A stretch of DNA of 44,959 nt from Tissierellales bacterium (GTDB taxonomy: Bacteria; Bacillota; Clostridia; Tissierellales; Tissierellaceae): positions 1 through 44,959 of the forward strand of contig JASLBE010000051.1 of assembly GCA_030146705.1 (NCBI GenBank), in the 5' to 3' direction. Each line of letters opens with the position of its first letter. The first letter of the stretch is position 1. A program made the position numbers and the translations under genes. This document shows, one piece after another, positions 15,127 through 22,445 of this stretch. Under the pieces are notes generated by a model that did not search any database, had not been told where the DNA came from, and saw only the letters and a list, made by a program, of their open reading frames with translations.

Positions 15127-15155
15127 TTGACAAATATATAACACTCTGCTATAAT
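15127..15155 (+). promoter_or_regulatory. Strong promoter of rex
   Basis: A perfect TTGACA (15127-15132), a 17-base spacer and a perfect TATAAT (15150-15155) with a TGC extension. This is the best sigma-A promoter in the window and would transcribe rex and possibly bcd-etfBA. Confidence 0.88.
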
Positions 15156-15190
15156 TTCTTAAGTGAACTATGATATAAGGTGGTGGAAGG

Positions 15191-15829
15191 ATGTCCGATT
15201 CAAATAATAAAAGACAAAATGTCTCAATAACTGTAATTAGGAGGCTTCCTAAGTACTATCGTTACCTGGGAGAACTTTTAGAAAAAGATGTAACTAGAAT
15301 ATCTTCTAAGGAACTTAGTAAGTTAGTAGGGTTTACTGCCTCACAAATTCGTCAAGATTTGAATAATTTTGGAGGGTTTGGTCAACAGGGTTATGGATAT
15401 AATGTCGAGGAACTTTACACAGAAGTGGGAAAGATCTTAGGTTTGGACAGAATATACAATACAATTCTCATAGGAGTGGGAAACCTGGGACATGCAATTG
15501 CTAATTATAAGGGCTTTTCTGAATCAGGTTTTAAACTAAAGGGATTGTTTGACAAAAAGCCAGAATTAATAGGAGAAACTTTAAAAGGTATAGAAATTAT
15601 AGATATCGATGAAATGGAAGACTTTATAGAAAAGCACAACATTGAGATAGCGATAATAACAGTACCAAAAGAGCACGCGCAAAAAATAGCAGATAGGCTT
15701 TCAAAGACCAGAATAAAGGGGATTTGGAATTTTGCGCCAACTGATTTATCAGTTTCAGAAGACATTATAGTAGAAGACGTAAGGTTAAATGAATCTTTAT
15801 TTACTTTGTCTTATTTTTTGAAAAAGTAG
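15191..15829 (+). CDS. rex: Redox-sensing transcriptional repressor Rex
   Basis: A 212-residue Rex protein. The N-terminal winged helix (about residues 10-85) has RLPKYYRYLGELL and the recognition helix with FTASQIRQDLNNFGGFGQQGYGY. The C-terminal Rossmann domain binds NADH through GVGNLGHAIANY (about 97-108), ending in the swapped C-terminal helix with LNESLFTLSYFLKK. Rex leaves DNA when the NADH/NAD+ ratio rises, and controls fermentation genes such as bcd-etf in clostridia. Here it is immediately upstream of bcd-etfBA, consistent with that role, although no clear Rex box is seen between them. GGTGGAAGG precedes ATG 15191. Confidence 0.97.
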   Translation: MSDSNNKRQNVSITVIRRLPKYYRYLGELLEKDVTRISSKELSKLVGFTASQIRQDLNNFGGFGQQGYGYNVEELYTEVGKILGLDRIYNTILIGVGNLGHAIANYKGFSESGFKLKGLFDKKPELIGETLKGIEIIDIDEMEDFIEKHNIEIAIITVPKEHAQKIADRLSKTRIKGIWNFAPTDLSVSEDIIVEDVRLNESLFTLSYFLKK

Positions 15830-15934
15830 GTAGAAATTCCACTATATCTATCAAATTAAGAAAGTGTATAAGATTATTTAATCTGAAAATTAAAATTAAA
15901 TTTGATGGACTACAATCAGGGAGGGAAATTGAAT

Positions 15935-17074
15935 ATGAATTTTGAGTTATCAAAAGAACAAGAAATGATTAGAGATGTTGTTAGAGAATTTGCTGAAAAA
16001 GAAGCAAAACCTATAGCAGCAGAAATAGATGTGGACGGAAGATTCCCATCAGAAACTGTAGAAAAAATGAAAAAATACCATATGCTAGGAGTTCCATTTC
16101 CACAAGAATACGGTGGAGCAGGAGCAGACGATTTAGCTTATGCTATAACTGTAGAAGAATTATCAAGAGTTTGTGGTACAACAGGAGTTATATGTTCAGC
16201 ACATACTTCTTTAGGTTCTTGGCCAATATACAAATATGGTACAGAAGAACAAAAACAAAAATACTTAGTGCCAATGGCTAAGGGTGAAAAACTAGGTGCT
16301 TTTGGTTTAACTGAACCAAATGCTGGTACAGACGCAGCAGGACAACAAACTACAGCTATATTAGATGGTGATGAGTATATACTAAACGGTTCTAAAATAT
16401 TCATAACTAATGGTGGACAAGCAGATGTCTACATAATAATGGCTATGACAGATAAGTCAAAAGGAAATCACGGAATCTCAGCTTTCATAGTTGAAGCGGA
16501 TACACCAGGATTTAGTATAGGAAAAATCGAAGATAAATTAGGTATAAGAGGATCAGCTACTACTGAACTTGTATTCCAAAACTGTAGAATTCCTAAAGAA
16601 AACTTATTAGGAGAAGAAGGTAAAGGATTTAAAGTTGCAATGTCTACACTAGATGGTGGTAGAATTGGTATAGCAGCTCAAGCTTTAGGTATAGCTCAAG
16701 GTGCTTTAGATGAAGCTATCCAATATATCCAAGAAAGAGAACAATTTGGTAGACCAATAGCTAAATTCCAAGGTTTACAATGGATGGTTGCTGATATGGC
16801 TACTAAGGTTGAAGCAGCAAGATTCTTAGTATATAGAGCAGCATACAACAAGTCTAAAGGATTACCATATTCTAAAGAAGCGGCAATGGCTAAATTATAT
16901 GCAGCAGAAGTATCTATGGAAGTAACTACTAAGGCTGTTCAATTATTTGGTGGATATGGATATACTAAAGATTATCCAGTAGAAAGAATGATGAGAGACG
17001 CTAAGATAACTGAAATATATGAAGGTACATCAGAAGTACAAAGAATGGTAATAGCGGCATCAGTAATTAGATAA
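15935..17074 (+). CDS. bcd: Butyryl-CoA dehydrogenase (acyl-CoA dehydrogenase)
   Basis: A 379-residue FAD-dependent short-chain acyl-CoA dehydrogenase. LTEPNAGTDAAGQQTTA, IFITNGGQADVYI and QLFGGYGYTKDYPVERMMRDAK are the family signatures, and the catalytic base is Glu363 in IYEGTSEVQ. It is very close to clostridial Bcd throughout, so the reaction is probably crotonyl-CoA to butyryl-CoA, with electrons delivered by EtfAB. ATG 15935 is used because GGGAGGG lies at 15920-15926 and Bcd proteins begin MNFELSKEQE; an upstream in-frame ATG at 15902 is less likely. Arginine is AGA almost exclusively, unlike most neighbours (AGG), which suggests high expression. The gene leads etfB by 25 bases. Genes for crotonase, thiolase and hydroxybutyryl-CoA dehydrogenase are not nearby. 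Confidence 0.95.
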   Translation: MNFELSKEQEMIRDVVREFAEKEAKPIAAEIDVDGRFPSETVEKMKKYHMLGVPFPQEYGGAGADDLAYAITVEELSRVCGTTGVICSAHTSLGSWPIYKYGTEEQKQKYLVPMAKGEKLGAFGLTEPNAGTDAAGQQTTAILDGDEYILNGSKIFITNGGQADVYIIMAMTDKSKGNHGISAFIVEADTPGFSIGKIEDKLGIRGSATTELVFQNCRIPKENLLGEEGKGFKVAMSTLDGGRIGIAAQALGIAQGALDEAIQYIQEREQFGRPIAKFQGLQWMVADMATKVEAARFLVYRAAYNKSKGLPYSKEAAMAKLYAAEVSMEVTTKAVQLFGGYGYTKDYPVERMMRDAKITEIYEGTSEVQRMVIAASVIR

Positions 17075-17099
17075 TTAAATTGGCTAGGAGGAAATTAGT

Positions 17100-17906
17100 A
17101 TGAATATAATAGTATGTATTAAACAAGTACCTGATACGACTGAAGTTCGTATAGATCCAAAAACTGGAACTTTAATTCGTGACGGAGTACCAAGTATAAT
17201 AAATCCAGATGATAAAAATGCTTTAGAAGAAGCTTTAAGAATAAAAGATGGAAGATCAGATGTTAAAGTTACTGTAGTAAGTATGGGACCTCCTCAAGCA
17301 GATGTAGCTTTAAAAGAAGCTATTGCTATGGGAGCAGACGAAGCTTACTTATTAAGTGATAGGGCAGTTGCAGGTTCTGATACATGGGCAACATCAACTG
17401 CAGTATCTAGTTTAATAAGATATGTAGAAGAAAAACAAGGTAAATGTGATTTAATATTTGCTGGTAGACAAGCAATAGACGGAGATACTGCCCAAGTAGG
17501 ACCTCAAATTGCTGAGCATTTAGACTTACCACAAATTACTTATGTTAAAGATGTAGAAATTAAAGGAGACAAAGTTGTAACTCACAGAGCTGTAGAAGAT
17601 GGATATTATGTTGTAGAATGTGAAATGCCAGTTCTTTTAACTGCAATAAGTGAACTTAACAGCCCAAGATATCCTTCAATTAAAGGTATAGTAGAAGCTC
17701 ATAAAGAAGATGCAAAAATATTTGTAGTATCTGCTGCAGATGTTAACGCTGATTTAGATAATATAGGTCTTGATGGATCTCCTACTAAAGTTCATAGATC
17801 TTTCACTCCTGAAGGAAGACAAGGTGCAGGAGAAATATTTGACGGGGAATTCAAAGATTCTGTTAAACAATTAGTTGTAAAATTAAGAAAAGATCACTAT
17901 ATTTAA
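17100..17906 (+). CDS. etfB: Electron transfer flavoprotein beta subunit
   Basis: A 268-residue EtfB. MNIIVCIKQVPDTTEVRIDP at the start, GVPSIINPDDKNALEEALRIKD and the FAGRQAIDGDTAQVGPQIAEHL signature (about residues 120-141) are typical. In bifurcating Etf complexes this subunit carries the NADH-binding site and the bifurcating FAD. Together with Bcd and EtfA it should couple NADH oxidation to crotonyl-CoA and ferredoxin reduction. It lies 25 bases after bcd and 47 before etfA, with AGGAGG-type sites for each. It shares the AGA-rich codon pattern of the operon. Confidence 0.95.
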   Translation: MNIIVCIKQVPDTTEVRIDPKTGTLIRDGVPSIINPDDKNALEEALRIKDGRSDVKVTVVSMGPPQADVALKEAIAMGADEAYLLSDRAVAGSDTWATSTAVSSLIRYVEEKQGKCDLIFAGRQAIDGDTAQVGPQIAEHLDLPQITYVKDVEIKGDKVVTHRAVEDGYYVVECEMPVLLTAISELNSPRYPSIKGIVEAHKEDAKIFVVSAADVNADLDNIGLDGSPTKVHRSFTPEGRQGAGEIFDGEFKDSVKQLVVKLRKDHYI

Positions 17907-17953
17907 GAAATATATATAGCTAAAAATGATTACGATTTAGAGGAGGAGTTTAC

Positions 17954-19177
17954 ATGGCTGTTAATGTATTAAAAGATAAATGTATAGGATGTGGACTATG
18001 TGCAAAATCATGTCCTGCAGATGCAATAGAAATGGTAGATAAAAAACCTGTAATTAACGCTGATAAATGTATTTTATGTGGAGCTTGTGTTGAAGCTTGT
18101 CCAGTAAAAGCATTAGAAATGGATAAAAAAGAAGTTAAAACAGGTGTTAATGTAGATGAATACAGAGGTATTTGGGTATTCGCTGAGCAAAGAGAAGGCG
18201 AACTAATGGAAGTTGCTTTAGAATTAGTTGGTCAAGCTAGCAGAATGGCTAAAGAAATTGACACAGAAGTAAGTGCTGTATTACTTGGAAATAATGTAGA
18301 AGGATTATGTGAAGAACTAATCCAATACGGAGCAGATAAAGTTATATTAGTTGATAGACCAGAACTACAACACTATACAACTGATGCTTATACAAAAGTA
18401 ATAGACCAATTAATAAATGAATTTAAACCAGAAATTATGATGATTGGTGCTACTAATATAGGTAGGGACTTAGGACCTAGAATTTCTGCAAGAGTTCATA
18501 CAGGACTTACAGCAGACTGTACTAAACTTGAAATAGACACAGAAAACAGAAGAATTTTACAAACAAGACCTGCTTTCGGTGGTAACTTAATGGCAACTAT
18601 AATTTGTCCAAACCATAGACCACAAATGTCTACAGTTAGACCAGGAGTTATGGAAAAAGAAGAAAAAGACACTACTAGAACTGGAGAAATAATTAAACCA
18701 GAAGTAGAACTTAGTGAAAGCGATATTAAGGCTAAGGTTCTAGAAGTAGTTAAAGAAGCTAAAGGACAAGTAGATATAGCTGCAGCTAATATCATCGTAT
18801 CTGGTGGTAGAGGTATGGGAGAAAAAGGTTTTGAAATGCTTGAGAAATTAGCTGAAAAACTAGGTGGAGAAGTTGGATCTTCAAGAGCAGCAGTTGATGC
18901 TGGTTGGATAGAGCATTCTCACCAAGTAGGACAAACTGGTACAACAGTAAGACCTACACTTTATATAGCTTGTGGTATTTCAGGAGCTATCCAGCATTTA
19001 GCTGGTATGCAAGATTCTGACTTAATAGTTGCTATAAATACTGATGCAGATGCACCAATATTTAAAATAGCTGACTATGGTATAGTTGGAGATGTTTATG
19101 ATGTAGTTCCAGAACTTATAGAAGCTTTAGACTTTGTTGATGACATAATGAAAGAGCACAACAGGGAAAACGCTTAA
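17954..19177 (+). CDS. etfA: Electron transfer flavoprotein alpha subunit with N-terminal 2[4Fe-4S] ferredoxin domain
   Basis: A 407-residue EtfA, about 70 residues longer than the usual form because of an N-terminal bacterial ferredoxin. CIGCGLCAKSCP (Cys10, 13, 16, 20) and CILCGACVEACP (Cys39, 42, 45, 49) bind two [4Fe-4S] clusters. The rest is EtfA, with GGRGMGEKGFEMLEKLAEKLG and the FAD-site segment AVDAGWIEHSHQVGQTGTTVRP at about residues 310-330. Fused ferredoxin domains are known in Etf partners of lactate and caffeyl-CoA systems, where they may pass electrons to or from free ferredoxin. GAGGAGG precedes ATG 17954. It is the last gene of the operon, closed by a terminator at 19199. Confidence 0.95.
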   Translation: MAVNVLKDKCIGCGLCAKSCPADAIEMVDKKPVINADKCILCGACVEACPVKALEMDKKEVKTGVNVDEYRGIWVFAEQREGELMEVALELVGQASRMAKEIDTEVSAVLLGNNVEGLCEELIQYGADKVILVDRPELQHYTTDAYTKVIDQLINEFKPEIMMIGATNIGRDLGPRISARVHTGLTADCTKLEIDTENRRILQTRPAFGGNLMATIICPNHRPQMSTVRPGVMEKEEKDTTRTGEIIKPEVELSESDIKAKVLEVVKEAKGQVDIAAANIIVSGGRGMGEKGFEMLEKLAEKLGGEVGSSRAAVDAGWIEHSHQVGQTGTTVRPTLYIACGISGAIQHLAGMQDSDLIVAINTDADAPIFKIADYGIVGDVYDVVPELIEALDFVDDIMKEHNRENA

Positions 19178-19198
19178 TAGTTTATTTAATAAATAGAG

Positions 19199-19229
19199 AA
19201 AAGAGAAGACTAAAGTCTTCTCTTTTTTT
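19199..19229 (+). terminator. Terminator of the bcd-etfBA operon
   Basis: AGAGAAGAC (19202-19210) pairs with GTCTTCTCT (19215-19223), then T7. It follows the etfA stop by 22 bases. Confidence 0.9.
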
Positions 19230-19358
19230 ATAGCCTCTTAAATCCTAACTTATTATTGTAAGATGTTTAAGAAATTTCTAAAAAAGTCCTTGCGTAGATT
19301 TAAGTAAAATGATATATTTTTGAAATCAAATGAATATCTAAATGGAAGGGTGAAAATA

Positions 19359-20342
19359 ATGGAAGAAAAATTAATTAAACACAAAAATGGTATGCTAGGA
19401 CTAGCCTTTATAATATTTCTAATATTTATCTCAATGTTTTCAATGATGGTGCTCTATAACCCCTGGGGATTTTTTGGAATTCTTATAGGTATGGTTTGCC
19501 TTGCGGGCTTAAAGGTTGTTAAACCACAAGAGGCTTTAGTTATAACCTTGTTTGGTAAGTACAAGGGAACAATTAAGGAGGAAGGTTTTTACTTTGTGAA
19601 TCCTTTTTCTGTAGCAGTAAATCCAGCTGCTGATACCAAGCTTGGACAAAGTGGAGATGTAGCAGATAGTAGAAACAAGCTAATAGTAGGATCTGAATTA
19701 AATAATCCAGGAAATATAATTGGAAATAGTAAGAAAGTATCTCTTAAGATAATGACCTTAAACAATAGTAAGCAAAAGGTAAATGATGTTTTGGGCAACC
19801 CAGTAGATATTGGGGTAGCTGTTATTTGGAGGGTAGTTGATACTGCCAAGGCTGTTTTTAATGTAGATAACTATAAGGAATACTTATCTCTCCAATGTGA
19901 CAGTGCTGTTAGGAATGTAGTTAGGATTTATCCTTATGATGTTGCAAGTGGAATAGATACAACTGGAGATGGAGAACCAGATGAAGGAAGCCTAAGGGGG
20001 TCAAGTGAACTTGTAGCAAGAAGAATTAAGGATGAAATTCAAGCCAGGGTAGATGAGGCTGGTATAGAGATAATAGAAGCTAGGATAACCTACTTGGCCT
20101 ATGCACCAGAAATAGCTGCGGCTATGCTTCAAAGGCAACAGGCTAGTGCCATAGTAGATGCTAGGAAGATGATAGTTGATGGGGCTGTTGGAATGGTTGA
20201 GATGGCTCTTGAAAAATTAAATGAAAAAGATATAGTAGACCTAGATGAAGAAAGGAAGGCGGCGATGGTTTCTAACCTATTAGTTGTTTTATGTGGTAGT
20301 AAGGACGCCCAACCCATAGTAAATAGTGGAAGTTTGTATTAA
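19359..20342 (+). CDS. SPFH (stomatin/prohibitin/flotillin/HflK) domain membrane protein
   Basis: A 327-residue protein with two adjacent membrane segments near the N-terminus (about residues 11-32 and 35-51), then an SPFH/Band-7 domain. The domain starts KVVKPQEALVITLFGKYKGTIKEEGFYFVNPF. IWRVVDTAKAVFNVDNYKEYLSLQ (in part) and a helical region ending in YAPEIAAAMLQRQQASAIVDARK are also typical of the family. These proteins form large oligomeric rings in the membrane and organise microdomains or proteases; this one's partner is unknown. ATG 19359 follows GGAAGGGTG at 19343-19351; an upstream TTG at 19320 has no such site. It is directly followed (1 base) by a ribbon-helix-helix protein. Confidence 0.9.
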   Translation: MEEKLIKHKNGMLGLAFIIFLIFISMFSMMVLYNPWGFFGILIGMVCLAGLKVVKPQEALVITLFGKYKGTIKEEGFYFVNPFSVAVNPAADTKLGQSGDVADSRNKLIVGSELNNPGNIIGNSKKVSLKIMTLNNSKQKVNDVLGNPVDIGVAVIWRVVDTAKAVFNVDNYKEYLSLQCDSAVRNVVRIYPYDVASGIDTTGDGEPDEGSLRGSSELVARRIKDEIQARVDEAGIEIIEARITYLAYAPEIAAAMLQRQQASAIVDARKMIVDGAVGMVEMALEKLNEKDIVDLDEERKAAMVSNLLVVLCGSKDAQPIVNSGSLY

Positions 20343-20343
20343 A

Positions 20344-20520
20344 ATGTCTGGCAAGAAAAAACAAATCCCCCTTAGGATATCTATAGCTTTATATGAAGAT
20401 ATAGCTACTTGGGCAAATGATGAGTTTAGGTCTATTAATGGGCAAATAGAATACCTTCTTACCCAGGCTGTGAAAAATAGGAAGAAGGAAAGGGATAAAA
20501 ATAAGCATGAAGAGCCCTAA
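20344..20520 (+). CDS. Small ribbon-helix-helix (Arc-type) protein
   Basis: A 58-residue basic protein. KKQIPLRISIALYEDIATWA carries the expected beta-strand then helix, and SINGQIEYLLTQAVKNR the second helix of a ribbon-helix-helix DNA-binding dimer, followed by a charged Lys/Glu tail. It begins one base after the SPFH stop, without a strong ribosome-binding site of its own, so translational coupling is likely. It may be a DNA-binding regulator of the pair or a small adaptor that uses the fold for protein contact; targets are unknown. Confidence 0.8.
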   Translation: MSGKKKQIPLRISIALYEDIATWANDEFRSINGQIEYLLTQAVKNRKKERDKNKHEEP

Positions 20521-20539
20521 AAACAATAGTTTTAATGAA

Positions 20540-20577
20540 AATAATGGTAAAAGTTATTTATAACTTTTACCATTATT
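20540..20577. terminator. Bidirectional terminator
   Basis: A perfect 17-bp stem (20540-20556 with 20561-20577) with a TTTA loop. T residues follow on the plus strand; it lies between the convergent ribbon-helix-helix and XRE-cupin genes. Confidence 0.92.
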
Positions 20578-20580
20578 TTT

Positions 20581-21123
20581 TTACCAACTAGGTGGCGTCA
20601 TAGCCCATATAGAAATACATTCTTCATCATTATAGGATTCGTACATATGGGGAGTTGTACTGGAAAAGTAAATACTATCACCCTTATTAAGTATATGCTT
20701 CTCACCATTTAAGTTAACAACCATACTTCCTTCTAAAACATAACCTGCCTCTTCTCCGTCATGGGTTACTAAATTATTATCAGGATTCCAAGACTTATTA
20801 AGGCTAATTAAAATATATTCTATTTTTCTCCCGTGGATAGGGGCTAAAAATTCATATTTTTTACTACTATCATCAACAAAGACAATATTCCTATCTCCAG
20901 GTTTTTTTATTGAAAAAACACTATCTTCTTCATTGAAAAAATCAGAAATAGTACAGTTTAATGCATTAACTAGCTTGACTACATTTACAACTGATGGGAC
21001 AACCTTCCCCCTTTCAACCTGGCTTATTAGAGACTTACTAAGACCAGATTTTTCTGCTAGATCCGCTATATTTAAGTTTAGGGCTAGGCGTTTATCCCTA
21101 ATTTTTTGTCCTAGGTTTTCCAA
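20581..21123 (-). CDS. XRE family regulator with C-terminal cupin domain
   Basis: A 180-residue regulator. The N-terminal helix-turn-helix (about residues 3-60) includes IADLAEKSGLSKSLISQVERGK, followed by a linker and a cupin-2 domain (HDGEEAGYVLEGSMVV, ILNKGDSIYFSSTTPHMYES). This PuuR/YdcN-type layout commonly controls polyamine, amino-acid or osmolyte genes, with the cupin as sensor. The start is TTG at 21121-21123, placed 8 bases after AAGGAG (21132-21137); an in-frame GTG at 21130-21132 overlaps that ribosome-binding site and cannot be the start. No obvious target operon adjoins, so its regulon is unknown. Confidence 0.88.
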   Translation of the reverse strand: MENLGQKIRDKRLALNLNIADLAEKSGLSKSLISQVERGKVVPSVVNVVKLVNALNCTISDFFNEEDSVFSIKKPGDRNIVFVDDSSKKYEFLAPIHGRKIEYILISLNKSWNPDNNLVTHDGEEAGYVLEGSMVVNLNGEKHILNKGDSIYFSSTTPHMYESYNDEECISIWAMTPPSW

Positions 21124-21268
21124 ATATATCACTCCTTAGTAATTGCTTATCCTAATTATACCGAATATTCAGAAAAAATAAAATGGATAATAAAGATATT
21201 ATACTTTAACTTAAGTGAATTAAAGGGAAGTAAATGTATAAAAAAGATAGTATCTAGGGTCTAGATTG

Positions 21269-21277
21269 TGGTATAAT
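21269..21277 (+). promoter_or_regulatory. Extended -10 promoter of the DUF1292 gene
   Basis: TGGTATAAT at 21269-21277, 41 bases before the start codon; no good -35. Confidence 0.6.
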
Positions 21278-21317
21278 CATTTTACGATGTTAATTTATAA
21301 TAATTGGAGGAAATATA

Positions 21318-21638
21318 ATGGATAATAAAGAATGTAATTGCAATGACCATCATGACCACGACCATGAGTGTGATTGTGGATGTAATGATGAAGAAATGCA
21401 AGTAATAAATTTAACTCTAGATGACGGTTCAGAAATGCAATGTGGTGTTATAGGAGTTTTTGATGTAGAAGAAAAATCCTATATAGCATTATTATCTGAT
21501 GAAGATGAAGTTCTTCTTTATGAATTTAAAGAAGTTGATGAAGAGTCTATAGACTTAATAAGAATAGAAGACGATGCAGAATTTGATTTAGTTGCTGAAG
21601 CTTTTGAAGAATTGTTTGATGAAATAGAAGAAGAATAA
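21318..21638 (+). CDS. DUF1292 protein with His/Cys-rich N-terminus
   Basis: A 106-residue, strongly acidic protein. Residues 1-26 are packed with His, Asp and Cys (CNCNDHHDHDHECDCGC), a likely metal-binding tail. Residues 29-90 form the DUF1292 (YrzB-like) domain: INLTLDDGSEMQCGVIGVFD, YIALLSDEDEVLLYEFKE. The end is Glu/Asp-rich. The function of DUF1292 is unknown; in many Firmicutes it sits near the yrrK/mltG genes, but not here. GGAGG precedes ATG 21318. The gene is monocistronic. Confidence 0.88.
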   Translation: MDNKECNCNDHHDHDHECDCGCNDEEMQVINLTLDDGSEMQCGVIGVFDVEEKSYIALLSDEDEVLLYEFKEVDEESIDLIRIEDDAEFDLVAEAFEELFDEIEEE

Positions 21639-21664
21639 TAAAGAAGCCCTAGGGCTTCTTTATT
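21637..21664. terminator. Bidirectional terminator
   Basis: A perfect 13-bp palindromic arm pair (21637-21649 with 21652-21664), followed by T on both strands, between the DUF1292 gene and the convergent Crp-family gene. Confidence 0.9.
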
Positions 21665-22328
21665 TTTTTATTAAATTTTCCAAACTAGGTATTACAATTT
21701 TCCTACCATCTAAAAAAATCAGGCCATCCTTTTCCAGGTCTTTTAAGAGCCTATTTAAGGTTTCCCTAGATACTCCAATAATGTTTGAAAGGTCCTCCTG
21801 GGTAAGGGGGATTTCTAAATAGGTATTTGTTCCTATTTTCTTACCATAATCCTTAGCCAACTTCCAAAGTCTAGCAGCTAGCCTATACTTATTGTCATAA
21901 ATACCTGTATTTGACAACTGCCTTTGGACCCTCCTAGTAAGCCTACTTATTACAGAGATTATAACTAGGTTAAACTCAAAATCATTTTTCATAACTTGTA
22001 AAAGGTCTTCCTTGTGGACCTTAAATAGGCTTACATCTGTATGGGCCTTGGCTGAAATTGTAGTGTCTCTTGAGTCTATAGTATGCTGGTTGAAAAAATC
22101 TTCCTGGGATAAAAAATAGAGATACCTTTCCTTACCATCTTCTGAAATTTTATTAATTACCACAAATCCAGAAATTATTAAGTAGATATAAGGGTGGTAG
22201 GTCCTTTCCTGGTAGATAGTTTCTCCCTCCTTGAAACTAACTAGTTCTCCAAGCCTTAAAAATTCTTTAGTTGTAGCTAATTTAAGCCCTTTAAAATCCT
22301 TAAATTTTTTCAAAACATTAATATCCAT
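21660..22328 (-). CDS. Crp/Fnr family transcriptional regulator
   Basis: A 222-residue regulator. The cyclic-nucleotide-binding-like beta roll covers about residues 25-115 (FKEGETIYQERTYHPYIYLIISGFVVI). A long dimerisation helix and a C-terminal winged helix follow (about 150-215), with LTQEDLSNIIGVSRETLNRLLKDLEKDGLI as helix-turn-helix. It has no cysteine cluster, so it is not an oxygen-sensing Fnr, and the cAMP-contact residues are not conserved; the effector is unknown. AGGAGG precedes ATG 22328. It is divergent from asrABC and a perfect Crp-type palindrome lies between, which suggests it controls the sulfite reductase operon. Confidence 0.93.
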   Translation of the reverse strand: MDINVLKKFKDFKGLKLATTKEFLRLGELVSFKEGETIYQERTYHPYIYLIISGFVVINKISEDGKERYLYFLSQEDFFNQHTIDSRDTTISAKAHTDVSLFKVHKEDLLQVMKNDFEFNLVIISVISRLTRRVQRQLSNTGIYDNKYRLAARLWKLAKDYGKKIGTNTYLEIPLTQEDLSNIIGVSRETLNRLLKDLEKDGLIFLDGRKIVIPSLENLIKK

Positions 22329-22374
22329 AGGTCCTCCTCTTTATAATTGTACCATTTAAATTAATAAAGTTAAA

Positions 22375-22390
22375 TGTGACAAAGTTCACA
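22375..22390. promoter_or_regulatory. Crp-type operator TGTGA-N6-TCACA
   Basis: TGTGACAAAGTTCACA matches the Crp/Fnr-family consensus at all ten specified positions. It lies between the divergent Crp-family gene and asrA. Its centre (22382.5) would be 41.5 bases upstream of a start near 22424, the class II activation position. Confidence 0.82.
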
Positions 22391-22408
22391 GAAAAGTCTT
22401 ACTAAGGA

Positions 22409-22417
22409 TGGTATTAT
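22409..22417 (+). promoter_or_regulatory. Extended -10 promoter of asrABC
   Basis: TGGTATTAT at 22409-22417, 28 bases before the asrA start. There is no usual -35, as expected for a Crp-activated promoter. Confidence 0.6.
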
Positions 22418-22445
22418 TAAAAAAACAATATATAGGAGGGTGGAA

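Larger units (their letters stand above)
14816..15190. other. Divergent intergenic region between the ABC-F gene and rex
   Basis: 375 very AT-rich bases with no coding sequence. The left end holds the ribosome-binding site of the ABC-F gene. The right end holds the rex promoter (15127-15155) and an 8-bp inverted repeat at 15085-15104. No convincing Rex operator (TTGTGAA-N4-TTCACAA-like) is visible. Confidence 0.6.

Noticed and set aside
15830..15934. Possible Rex operator between rex and bcd
   Set aside because: No TTGTGAA-N4-TTCACAA-like palindrome is present; AT-rich half-sites do not form a convincing site.
19267..19282. Third TTAAG box before the SPFH gene
   Set aside because: Only one clear TTAAG; the copy 11 bases on is CTAAA, so the match is too weak.
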